Under the pieces are notes generated by a model. That model saw nothing but the letters and a program-made list of their open reading frames with translations, had not been told where the DNA came from and did no database searches. DNA of 35,448 bases from Methylocystis suflitae (lineage in GTDB: Bacteria > Pseudomonadota > Alphaproteobacteria > Rhizobiales > Beijerinckiaceae). Both the position numbers and the translations under genes were made by a program. Position 1 is the stretch's first letter, and every line of letters starts with the position of its first letter. This document shows positions 15,487 through 22,801 of the stretch, in pieces. The DNA is taken from positions 1 through 35,448 of the forward strand of contig NZ_JAMRYX010000077.1 in the NCBI RefSeq assembly GCF_024448135.1. Direction: 5' to 3'.

Positions 15487-15596
15487 AACCCTCCCGATCA
15501 CATGGAATCATGTGATCGGGAGGGAATCGCTCACAATCAAATGTTGGAGCAGGTTCTCAGCGAAAAAGCCTGTCAACTTTTTCGCAGCCCGCTCTA
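15484..15596. repeat. Palindromic intergenic element, family 1, copy 3 (inverted)
   Basis: This 113-bp element is bounded by TAGAAC and GCTCTA. It begins at the pirin stop codon (15484-15486) and ends at the kinase stop codon (15594-15596), filling the whole gap. CCCTCCCGATCACATG (15489-15504) pairs perfectly with 15509-15524 around GAAT, a 16-bp stem longer than in the other copies. A second hairpin uses CGAAAAAG/CTTTTTCG. It lies in the orientation opposite to copies 1 and 2. Confidence 0.93.
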
Positions 15597-17309
15597 AGAG
15601 GAAGCGCTGCTGCGACGCGGCGCCAATCTCAGCTCTTCGATCGTCGCCGCGAGCGAAGCGAACTCCACCGGCTTGGTGAGAAACGCGTCGACTCCGGCGG
15701 CGCGGGCGGCGCGCTCGTCTTCTTCGCGCGCGCTGGCCGTCAGCACCAATATGGGCGTGCGCGGCGCGCCTGCCCGCGCCTCCGCCTCACGAATGCGGAG
15801 GCTCGCCTCGCGTCCATCGAAATCCGGCATGAAAAGATCCATGACGATCACGTCATAGGGCGCGCCCACGCCCTCGATCGCTTCGCGGGCGCGCGCGAGC
15901 GCAAGCGCGCCGCTTTCCGCCCGAGTCACTGTCGCGCCAAGCTTCGCAAGGTGACGCGTGAGGATGAGCGCGTTGATCTCATTGTCTTCCGCGATCAGCG
16001 CGTTCACCCCGGCGAGCGCCTGCAGCGGCGTGCCGTCGTCAGGCGCCGGCGCCTTGGCGCGCTCTGGCGACAGACGAGCGATCAGCGACGCGATCCGCAC
16101 CGGCTTCACGAGCCAGCCGTCGAAGTCGCACAAGGCGTCTTCGCCAAAGGCGCGCCGTTCGATTGGCGAGAAGAGCAGAAACAGTCGTCCCGCCTGCGCG
16201 TCGCGAGCGACTTTCGCCAACTGCGCGGTCATGTGCGGGCCCAGCGCGCAGTCGACGATAACGGCGTCGAAGGGTTTTTCGCCCCGCCTGTGCAGCGCGG
16301 ACGTCGCATCCTTGGCCGCGACGATCTCCGCTTCGGCTCCGGCGAACCGCAAGCTCTCGGCGAGATAGGGCGCTTCAAAGATGCTTTGCGCAACGATCAG
16401 CGCCTTAAGCCCGGAAAGCGGCGCCGGCGCGCTGTCTTCGCTGAACGGCGGCGCAGGAAGCGTAAAGGCGAAAACGGCGCCCATGTCCGATGAATTGACG
16501 AGCGCCAGCGCGCCGCCCATCCTGGCGACGAGACGGCGAGAGATGGCGAGGCCGAGCCCTGTGCCCGCCTGCGGGTGATTCTCGGAAGGATCGGCCTGCT
16601 CGAATTCCTCGAAGATCGCCTCGCGCGCCGCCTCGGGCACGCCCGGCCCGGAGTCGCGCACCTCGAAGCGCAGGCGCGCGCCGTCTCGCGCGACGCGCAC
16701 GCCCACGCCGCCGCGCTCGGTGAATTTCACCGCATTGCCAATGAGATTGACGAGCACCTGCCGCAGACGCGCCGGATCGCTCACGATTTCACGCGGCGTG
16801 TCGGGCAGGATGACGCTGGCAAGCTCCAGCCCCTTGGCCATCGCGCGCGGCGCCAGCAATTCGACCACGCTTTCGACGAACGGCGCGAGCGCAAAAGTTT
16901 CCTGGCGCAGCTCGAACTTTCCGGCTTCGATCTTGGAGAAATCCAGAATGTCGTCGATCAGCTGCGAGAGCGAGCGGCTGGAATCGCCGATCGCTTCGAC
17001 ATAGCTCGCCTGTTCGGCGGTGAGCTTGGTCATCGCGAGAAGCTGCGCCAGCCCCATGACGCCGTTGAGCGGCGTGCGAAATTCGTGGCTGACCGCTGCA
17101 AGAAAGCGCGACTTGGCAAGACTGGCGGCTTCCGCTTTGTCGCGCGCCACGGCGGCGGCGCGCAGCTCCCAGATTTCATCGCGCAGCGATTCGAACTCGG
17201 CCTCGACCTGGTGGCGGCCGCGCCTGCGCAGAGCAATGAAAATGGACGCCGCCAGCAGCAGAATGGCGAGCTGCGCCGCGAGCAAAATCACAATATGGTT
17301 TAAGGACAT
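15594..17309 (-). CDS. Hybrid sensor histidine kinase with two receiver domains
   Basis: This 571-residue protein has one N-terminal membrane span (about 7-27) with almost no periplasmic part, and a coiled coil at about 33-65. The HisKA domain carries His75 in AAVSHEFRTPLNG. The HATPase domain has NLIGNAVKF, DSGPGVP and GTGLGLAISRRL. A first receiver (about 301-415) keeps the phosphoacceptor Asp353 but has Ala-Gln where the acidic pair should be, so it is probably inactive. A second, intact receiver (about 436-561) has Glu441/Asp442, phosphoacceptor Asp491 in VIVMDLFMPDFDG and Lys546 in LTKP. There is no HPt domain or partner regulator nearby. It starts 9 nt after comM on the same strand, so the two are probably co-transcribed. 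The signal is unknown, and with no sensor domain it may be intracellular. Confidence 0.94.
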   Translation of the reverse strand: MSLNHIVILLAAQLAILLLAASIFIALRRRGRHQVEAEFESLRDEIWELRAAAVARDKAEAASLAKSRFLAAVSHEFRTPLNGVMGLAQLLAMTKLTAEQASYVEAIGDSSRSLSQLIDDILDFSKIEAGKFELRQETFALAPFVESVVELLAPRAMAKGLELASVILPDTPREIVSDPARLRQVLVNLIGNAVKFTERGGVGVRVARDGARLRFEVRDSGPGVPEAAREAIFEEFEQADPSENHPQAGTGLGLAISRRLVARMGGALALVNSSDMGAVFAFTLPAPPFSEDSAPAPLSGLKALIVAQSIFEAPYLAESLRFAGAEAEIVAAKDATSALHRRGEKPFDAVIVDCALGPHMTAQLAKVARDAQAGRLFLLFSPIERRAFGEDALCDFDGWLVKPVRIASLIARLSPERAKAPAPDDGTPLQALAGVNALIAEDNEINALILTRHLAKLGATVTRAESGALALARAREAIEGVGAPYDVIVMDLFMPDFDGREASLRIREAEARAGAPRTPILVLTASAREEDERAARAAGVDAFLTKPVEFASLAATIEELRLAPRRSSASS

Positions 17310-17318
17310 GCGCCCATA

Positions 17319-18857
17319 TCAGGCCGCAAGGCGCCCCGACGCAAGTCCTGCGCGATAGGAAAGCGCTTCAGCAAGATGCGGTCGGCCGACGGATTCAGCG
17401 CCGTCGAGATCGGCGATCGTGCGCGCGAGCTTCAAGACCCTGTGAAACCCTCTGGCGGTGAGGCCGAAGCGCTCGGAAGCGTCCCGAATCAGCGCCGTGC
17501 CGGCGGCGTCAAGACGCGCCGCGCGCTCGATGACCGCCGCCGGCGCGGCGGCGTTGGCGGCGACCCTTGGCAGCGAGAGCGCATCGTAGCGTGCGCGCTG
17601 AATCTCTCGGGCCCGCGCGACGCGCGCCGTGACCTGCCGCGAACCTTCGCTCGGCGGCGGCAACACGAGATCGGCGGCGGTCACCGCCGGCACCTCGATC
17701 TGCACATCGAAACGGTCGAGCAGCGGCCCCGAAAGCCGCGCCTGATATTGCGCGACGCAGCGTTCATTGGGTTGGCGCTTGCAGGCGTAGCCCGGATCCA
17801 TCGCGTGACCGCAACGGCAAGGATTCATCGCCGCGACAAGCTGAAAGCGCGCCGGGTAGACGGCGCGATGATTGGCGCGCGACACCGCCACCTCGCCCGT
17901 CTCGAGCGGCTGACGCAGGCTGTCCAGCACTTGCGGTTGAAACTCCGGCAATTCGTCCAGAAAAAGGACCCCGTTGTGGGCGAGCGAAATCTCGCCAGGC
18001 TTTGCATGGGAGCCGCCGCCGACCAGCGCCGGCATCGAGGCGGAATGGTGGGGCGCGCGAAAGGGCCGCCGGTCGGTCAATTCGCCGCCGGCAATCTGCC
18101 CCGCCACCGAATGAACCATCGAGACTTCGAGCAATTCCCGCGGGGTCAGCGGCGGCAGGATCGACGGCAGCCGCGCGGCGAGCATCGATTTCCCCGCCCC
18201 CGGCGGGCCGCTCATCAAAAGGTTGTGGCCGCCGGCGGCGGCGATTTCGAGCGCGCGCTTGGCGCTCTCCTGTCCCTTGATGTCGGAAAGGTCGGGCTGA
18301 TCGGCGGCGAGCCGGCGCACCGCCGGCTGAGGCCGGGCCAGAACCTGCGCGCCCTTGACGTGATTGACGAGCTGGATGAGCGAGCGCGGCGCAATCACCT
18401 CCATATCGCTCGACGCCCAGGCCGCTTCCGGCCCGCATTCGCTCGGACAGATCAATCCCAATCCCCGCGCGTTGGCGGCCACCGCCGCCGGCAGGACGCC
18501 CGCCGTCGGCGTCAGCGTCCCATCGAGCGCAAGTTCGCCAAGCACGACGAATCCCTCGAGCGCGTCGGAGGGAATGGCCCCAATGGCCGCCATCACGCCA
18601 AGCGCGATTGGCACGTCATAGTGGCTTCCCTCTTTGGGCATGTCGGCAGGGGCGAGATTGACGGTGATTCTTTTCGCCGGCAGCGCCAGGCCGGAAGCGA
18701 TCAGCGCCGCGCGCACCCGCTCGCGCGACTCGGCGACGGCCTTGTCGGCCAGGCCGACGACGTTGAAGACGACCGCGCCGCTCGAAATCTGAACTTGGAC
18801 GTCGACGGGACGGGCCTCGACGCCTTCGAACGCGACCGTCGCCACCCTCACCGCCAT
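17319..18857 (-). CDS. comM: ComM/YifB family Mg-chelatase-like AAA+ ATPase
   Basis: The 512-residue protein has an N-terminal Lon-protease-like ChlI domain (VRVATVAFEGVEARPVDVQVQ, then GLADKAVAESRERVRAAL). The AAA+ Mg-chelatase core has Walker A GPPGAGKSMLAARLPSILPP, Walker B GVLFLDELPEF, and a zinc-like MNPCRCGH...C segment. The C-terminal domain ends AEALSYRAGL. ComM is a hexameric helicase promoting branch migration during natural transformation. GGGAG lies 6 nt before the ATG at 18857, which is preferred over an upstream in-frame start at 18887. The kinase gene follows after 9 nt. Whether this organism is naturally competent is not shown here. Confidence 0.94.
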   Translation of the reverse strand: MAVRVATVAFEGVEARPVDVQVQISSGAVVFNVVGLADKAVAESRERVRAALIASGLALPAKRITVNLAPADMPKEGSHYDVPIALGVMAAIGAIPSDALEGFVVLGELALDGTLTPTAGVLPAAVAANARGLGLICPSECGPEAAWASSDMEVIAPRSLIQLVNHVKGAQVLARPQPAVRRLAADQPDLSDIKGQESAKRALEIAAAGGHNLLMSGPPGAGKSMLAARLPSILPPLTPRELLEVSMVHSVAGQIAGGELTDRRPFRAPHHSASMPALVGGGSHAKPGEISLAHNGVLFLDELPEFQPQVLDSLRQPLETGEVAVSRANHRAVYPARFQLVAAMNPCRCGHAMDPGYACKRQPNERCVAQYQARLSGPLLDRFDVQIEVPAVTAADLVLPPPSEGSRQVTARVARAREIQRARYDALSLPRVAANAAAPAAVIERAARLDAAGTALIRDASERFGLTARGFHRVLKLARTIADLDGAESVGRPHLAEALSYRAGLASGRLAA

Positions 18858-19067
18858 CGCGCGCTCCCGAGAAAATTCTTTCCGCAATTATCTTCGGCAG
18901 CTTAACGGTCGCGCGATCTCCACGCAAGAACATTATATGAACATAGCCACGCCCAGCACTAACCTAGATCGCAAATTGCAATTGCCAAGTTTCCGTTCAG
19001 GCGCCGATATTCCGGGGGCGCGGCGCGCCAGCCGCGCGATTGGACCGGTTTACGGAGGAGATTGGAG

Positions 19068-19325
19068 ATGAAATTGAGGACGGGTCTCGCGCTGGTTTTC
19101 GGGGCCGCTTTGGCCGCGCCGGCCCACGCCGCCATGCCGCTCGCGCCGACTGAGTCGGCGGGCGCGCCGATCGTGCAAGTTTATGGCGGTTGCGGCCCTT
19201 ACGGCCATCGCGGTCCCTATGGCGGCTGTCGGTGGGGCGGACAATGGGGCGGCTATCGCTTCGGACGGCCCTGCCCGCCCGGCTTCCATCTCGGCCCCTA
19301 TGGCCGCCGCTGCTGGCCAAACTAA
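19068..19325 (+). CDS. Small secreted Gly/Cys-rich protein (GCG/CRPN-type)
   Basis: This 85-residue protein has a signal peptide ending at about residue 22 (APAHA). The mature peptide is rich in Gly, Tyr, Arg and Cys: GGCGPYGHRGPYGGCRWGGQWGGYRFGRPCPPGFHLGPYGRRCWPN. The GCGP...HRGPYGGCR block and the final C-x-PN resemble the GCG_CRPN secreted peptides common in Methylobacterium and Bradyrhizobium relatives, whose role is unknown. GGAGGAG lies 7 nt before the ATG. It is divergent from comM with a 210-bp gap containing the palindrome AATTGCAATT. It is convergent with the secreted protein at 19391-19972. Confidence 0.8.
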   Translation: MKLRTGLALVFGAALAAPAHAAMPLAPTESAGAPIVQVYGGCGPYGHRGPYGGCRWGGQWGGYRFGRPCPPGFHLGPYGRRCWPN

Positions 19326-19390
19326 GCTCAGCGAAAAGCCGGGACGGCGAACCGTCCCGGCGCTTTACCGGCGCCCCGACCCGAACGCCG

Positions 19391-19972
19391 TCAGGGCTGC
19401 TTTGGCCCGGACGGGCGAAGTCCCGTCCCGCCTCTTGGCTGTGCCGCGGCGCTCGGGGCCGGCGCGTCGCTTGGCGCCACCGGCGCCGACGACCCCAGCG
19501 AAACCGAGAGGCCGAACAGCTTCCACTGGCCCTGGACCGGCGCATAGAGCAGTTCGAAACGGATCTGCGTCGGCACGGACGGGAAAAACCCTGACATGTG
19601 CATCATGCCCGTCGACTCTATTTGCGGCAGCATGCTGAGCTGCGGCTCCAGGACGGCGACGCCTGACAGGTCGAGATGTTGGTTGCGCTGATAGGCGAAG
19701 ATTTCCGCGAGCCGGGCGGCCGTGTTCGTCTGGAAGCCCGGGGCTCCAAGGTCGCGCAGCACCGTATAATTGCCGGTTTTGTTGGCCTGGTCGAGCGCAA
19801 GCAGAGTCGAGCGGACGAGAATCAGAACCCCGTTCTTGTCGATATCAGCGGGCCTTGGCGCCTGCGCCGGCCTCGACGCCCCAGGCTTAGGCGACTGCGC
19901 CGAAGCCATCGTCGGAAAAATACTCGCGGCCACAAGGGCCGCGAGCAGTATTGTCTTGACCTTCACGATCAT
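19391..19972 (-). CDS. Secreted protein of unknown function, behind the autotransporter
   Basis: The 193-residue protein begins with a signal peptide (MIVKVKTILLAALVAASIFPTMASA). A Pro/Ala-rich linker follows, then a compact domain (about 45-155) containing NGVLILVRSTLLALDQANKTGNYTVLRDLGAPGFQ and IRFELLYAPVQGQWKLFGLSVSL, then a low-complexity Pro/Ala/Gly tail. The alternation of helix and strand recalls NTF2-like folds, but I cannot name the family. Its ATG starts 3 nt after the autotransporter stop codon (TGA, then TCC, then ATG), with GGTGAT as a possible ribosome site. The two are therefore almost certainly translated from one message. A periplasmic partner for autotransporter export or stability is an inference from position. 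Confidence 0.8.
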   Translation of the reverse strand: MIVKVKTILLAALVAASIFPTMASAQSPKPGASRPAQAPRPADIDKNGVLILVRSTLLALDQANKTGNYTVLRDLGAPGFQTNTAARLAEIFAYQRNQHLDLSGVAVLEPQLSMLPQIESTGMMHMSGFFPSVPTQIRFELLYAPVQGQWKLFGLSVSLGSSAPVAPSDAPAPSAAAQPRGGTGLRPSGPKQP

Positions 19973-19975
19973 GGA

Positions 19976-22378
19976 TCACCAAGCCAGGGTCACGCCCGCA
20001 CGGCCGGCGACGCCGCCGTATTTGAGGCCCGCGCCGATGCCGGCATTGACCACCGCCCATTCGTTCAAGCGCAATTGCGCCTGAGCGGCAAGGCCGTACT
20101 GACCACGGAAGGTGCCGAAGTTGCCGGTGACCGAGAAAAACTTGTTGTCCGGCAGGTAGCTGGCGCCGCCGAGCGCGACGGCGACAGCCGTGCCCTCGTA
20201 ACCGCGTTGCACCGATCTTCCGAGGTCATACACGCTCTGCGACAGGCCAAGGACGCCGGCCTGGAGAGCTTGGATGTCCTGCGGACCGAAGGCCGAAGTC
20301 GCGAGATGACCCTGGGCGTCCGTGGTGGTGAACTTCGTCACGCCAACCTGCGAAGCTAGGCTCGCGGCAGACGTGATGCCCGGCGCTTGGTAGGTGTTGG
20401 CCGCCGTCCCGAGCATGATCTGGTTCGGAGCGGTGGTGACTGCGCCGGCGCCGAGAGCGGTCGAGCCGGCGAATGCCGCCGAGGAGCCGGCGCCGAGCGC
20501 CGTTGAGCCGAAGCCCGAGGCGTTGGCGCCGACGCCCATGGCCGTGGAAGCCACGCCGCTGGCGTTCGAGAACGCGCCATTCGCCGTCGAGCCGACGCCG
20601 CTCGCGTTCGAGAACGCGCCGGACGCCGTGGCGCCAGCCTTGCTCGCGTTCGAGAACGCGCCGGTCGCGGAGGAGCCGAGGCCCGTCGATTTGGAGCCGA
20701 AGCCATAGGCGTTTGAGGCGATGCCCGTGGCAGTCGAGAAGTCGCCCACGGCCGTGCCGCCGTTCGACGCGGTCGTATTGAGACCGATCGCGACCGAGTC
20801 GGTGGCTTTCGCATTCGTGCCGATCGCGATGGCGTTGGCGCCATTGGCGCCCGCCTGCGCGTTGTTGCCGATCGCGACCGCATTCGTTCCGATCGCCTTC
20901 GAACCCGAGCCCGCGGCGAAGGAATCGTCGCCCAACGCAGCGTTGCCCGTGCCGACGGCGGTGGCGCTGTCGCCGGTGACCAGGTTGCCAGAGCCGAAAG
21001 CCTGCGCGGTGTCGGCGACCACGAGGTTGTTATTGCCGACCGCGGTGGATTTGTCGCCAATGACGCCGTTGATCGTTCCCAAAGCGTTCGAGCCACTACC
21101 GATCACGCCGTTGACCGTGCCGACCGCATTCGAACCGTCGCCGATCACGCCGTTGATCGTGCCGACCGCGTTCGAGCCGTCGCCGATCACGCCGTTAAGC
21201 GTGCCGACGGCGTGCGAGCCGTCGCCAATCACGCCGTTGAAGGCGCCCATGGCTGCGGAGTTGTCGCCAACGACTCCGTTGACCGTGCCGAAGGCGCTGG
21301 AATTGTCGCCAATGACCGCGTTGGTGTTGCCGACGCTCGTGGACTTGTCGCCGACGACGAGGTTCTTGGAGCCATCCGCGGTGGAGCCGTCGCCGATGAC
21401 GGCGTTGGTGTTGCCGGTGCTGGTGGACTTGTCGCCGATCACAAGGTTCTTGGAGCCGGTCGCGGTGGAGCCGTCGCCAATGACGCCGTTGATCGTGCCG
21501 AAGGCGTTGGAGCCATCGCCAATCACGCCGTTGATCGTCCCGACCGCGTTCGAGCCATCGCCAATCACGCCGTTGATCGTGCCGATGGCATTCGAGCCAT
21601 CGCCGAGAACGCCGTTGAGCGTGCCGATCGCGTGCGAACCGTCACCGCCCACAACGTTGAAAGCGCCGATGGCCGCGGAATTATCTCCAAAAACGCCGTT
21701 GACCGTGCCGAAGGCGCTGGAGTTGTCGCCAATGACGGCGTTGGTGGAGCCGACCGAGGTGGACTTGTCTCCGGTCACAATATTTTTCGAGCCGACGGCT
21801 GTGGAGTCATTCCCCAGGATGCCGTTCAAGGTGCCGAACGCGCTCGAGTTGTTTCCAACAACGCCATTGAGCGAGCCGACAGAGGTCGAGTCGTTTCCAG
21901 TCACAATATTTGTGAAACCCACCCCAGTGGAATTATCTCCAGTTACAACATTAAGAGCACCAATCCCAGTGGAAGCATCTCCAGTCACAACGTTAAGAGC
22001 ACCAACCCCGGTGGAACCGTTTCCAGTTACAAGATTCGTAAAACCAACTCCGGTGGAGAAATTTCCATTTACGTTATTAAGGTTTCCGGCCGCCGTAGAG
22101 CCGGTACCGACAACGGAATTCGCAATTCCAAAGTTTACGCCGACATTGAGAAGATTTGCGATCCCCGGGTTGGTGCTGAGGCCAAATCCGCAAGCGAATG
22201 AAAGGGGCCCGGTGTTGCCTGCAGTCCCTCCACCCGAGCCGGTGCAGACCGCGGCGCTCGCCGAAGTCGGCGCAAAGGCCGCGCCCATCGCTACAGCGGC
22301 CGAGCCGCTCATGAGCGCGCGACGAATCGCGATGGCGCCATTTTTCGACGTGCTGAGTTTCCGAGAAAGTTTGGTCAC
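19976..22378 (-). CDS. Trimeric autotransporter adhesin (YadA-like, type Vc secretion)
   Basis: This 800-residue protein is exported through its own C-terminal trimeric barrel. A long signal peptide (about 1-43, basic then hydrophobic, ending SASA) precedes the passenger. Residues 93-484 are 28 uninterrupted 14-residue units of the type GSNAVGTINGVIGD. Residues about 485-650 are classical YadA head repeats (AVAIGNNA, AIAIGTNA, SVAIGLNT, STALGAGS). A short coiled coil (about 700-725) leads to the YadA anchor (about 728-800), whose strands end in Trp800. There is no long stalk. The passenger has no Arg; Lys and two His are its only basic residues. It starts with GTG after GGGGGA. A divergent gene encodes a PKMT-like methyltransferase. 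Confidence 0.95.
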   Translation of the reverse strand: MTKLSRKLSTSKNGAIAIRRALMSGSAAVAMGAAFAPTSASAAVCTGSGGGTAGNTGPLSFACGFGLSTNPGIANLLNVGVNFGIANSVVGTGSTAAGNLNNVNGNFSTGVGFTNLVTGNGSTGVGALNVVTGDASTGIGALNVVTGDNSTGVGFTNIVTGNDSTSVGSLNGVVGNNSSAFGTLNGILGNDSTAVGSKNIVTGDKSTSVGSTNAVIGDNSSAFGTVNGVFGDNSAAIGAFNVVGGDGSHAIGTLNGVLGDGSNAIGTINGVIGDGSNAVGTINGVIGDGSNAFGTINGVIGDGSTATGSKNLVIGDKSTSTGNTNAVIGDGSTADGSKNLVVGDKSTSVGNTNAVIGDNSSAFGTVNGVVGDNSAAMGAFNGVIGDGSHAVGTLNGVIGDGSNAVGTINGVIGDGSNAVGTVNGVIGSGSNALGTINGVIGDKSTAVGNNNLVVADTAQAFGSGNLVTGDSATAVGTGNAALGDDSFAAGSGSKAIGTNAVAIGNNAQAGANGANAIAIGTNAKATDSVAIGLNTTASNGGTAVGDFSTATGIASNAYGFGSKSTGLGSSATGAFSNASKAGATASGAFSNASGVGSTANGAFSNASGVASTAMGVGANASGFGSTALGAGSSAAFAGSTALGAGAVTTAPNQIMLGTAANTYQAPGITSAASLASQVGVTKFTTTDAQGHLATSAFGPQDIQALQAGVLGLSQSVYDLGRSVQRGYEGTAVAVALGGASYLPDNKFFSVTGNFGTFRGQYGLAAQAQLRLNEWAVVNAGIGAGLKYGGVAGRAGVTLAW
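20927..22102 (-). repeat. Array of 28 42-bp units with a higher-order duplication
   Basis: The units encode exactly 14 residues each (residues 93-484). Residues 191-302 (21473-21808) and 331-442 (21053-21388) are eight-unit blocks in the same order: GSKN unit, DKSTS unit, NSSAFGTVNG, NSAAxGAFN, GSHAxGTLNG and three GSNAxGTxNG units. The two units between them (303-330) repeat the first pair again. This gives a pattern ABCDEFFF-AB-ABCDEFFF. The order implies block duplication on top of single-unit growth. Confidence 0.92.
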
Positions 22379-22801
22379 GAACAGTTCCCCCAGTTCCTAG
22401 TCTGCGATGAGCACCGAACCGCGAATTTGCCAAGCCGCGGGATGAACGATCGTGATGTTTACAATTTATACGGGCATGCACAGTCAACGACGAACGACGC
22501 CTTTTGCGCTCGGTTTGGCCACATTTCCGGCCGCTGTGATAAATAGGAAACAGTGCGGAAGTGACTGAAAATACGTCAAATACTTGAAGTAACTCATCTA
22601 TTTGGATTCTGATCATGCGCGCCTCAATTGAGCGCCGGGCGCGCCTCAAACCGCCGCATCCACCACTTGGGAAATATCGGACTACAACGAGAGATAGGTG
22701 CGTGATTCTCTTGCAGTTTTGCGGGAATCGCCGCGCGTCATTTGCAAATCCGCCGGCCGAAAGGGAGAATGAAACTCCCTTTACGCTCCGGAAACTTGCT
22801 T
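22379..22801. other. AT-richer divergent intergenic region of the autotransporter and methyltransferase
   Basis: These 423 bases between the divergent starts must carry both promoters. They are visibly AT-richer than the surroundings, with stretches such as GATGTTTACAATTTATACGG near 22455-22475 and GTGATAAATAGGAAACAG near 22535. The autotransporter ribosome site GGGGGAAC is at its left edge. No convincing reading frame, RNA gene or operator was found. Confidence 0.6.

Noticed and set aside
20927-22102. CRISPR-like array suggested by regularly spaced repeats
   Set aside because: The period is exactly 42 bp, stays in frame and encodes 14-residue adhesin units; there are no distinct spacers and no cas genes.
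20721-22400. Long plus-strand open frame opposite the autotransporter
   Set aside because: A 559-codon Pro/Thr/Val-rich frame exists antisense to the repeats, but it is the mirror of the regular GC-rich 42-bp units. It has no ribosome site and crosses the true signal-peptide region.
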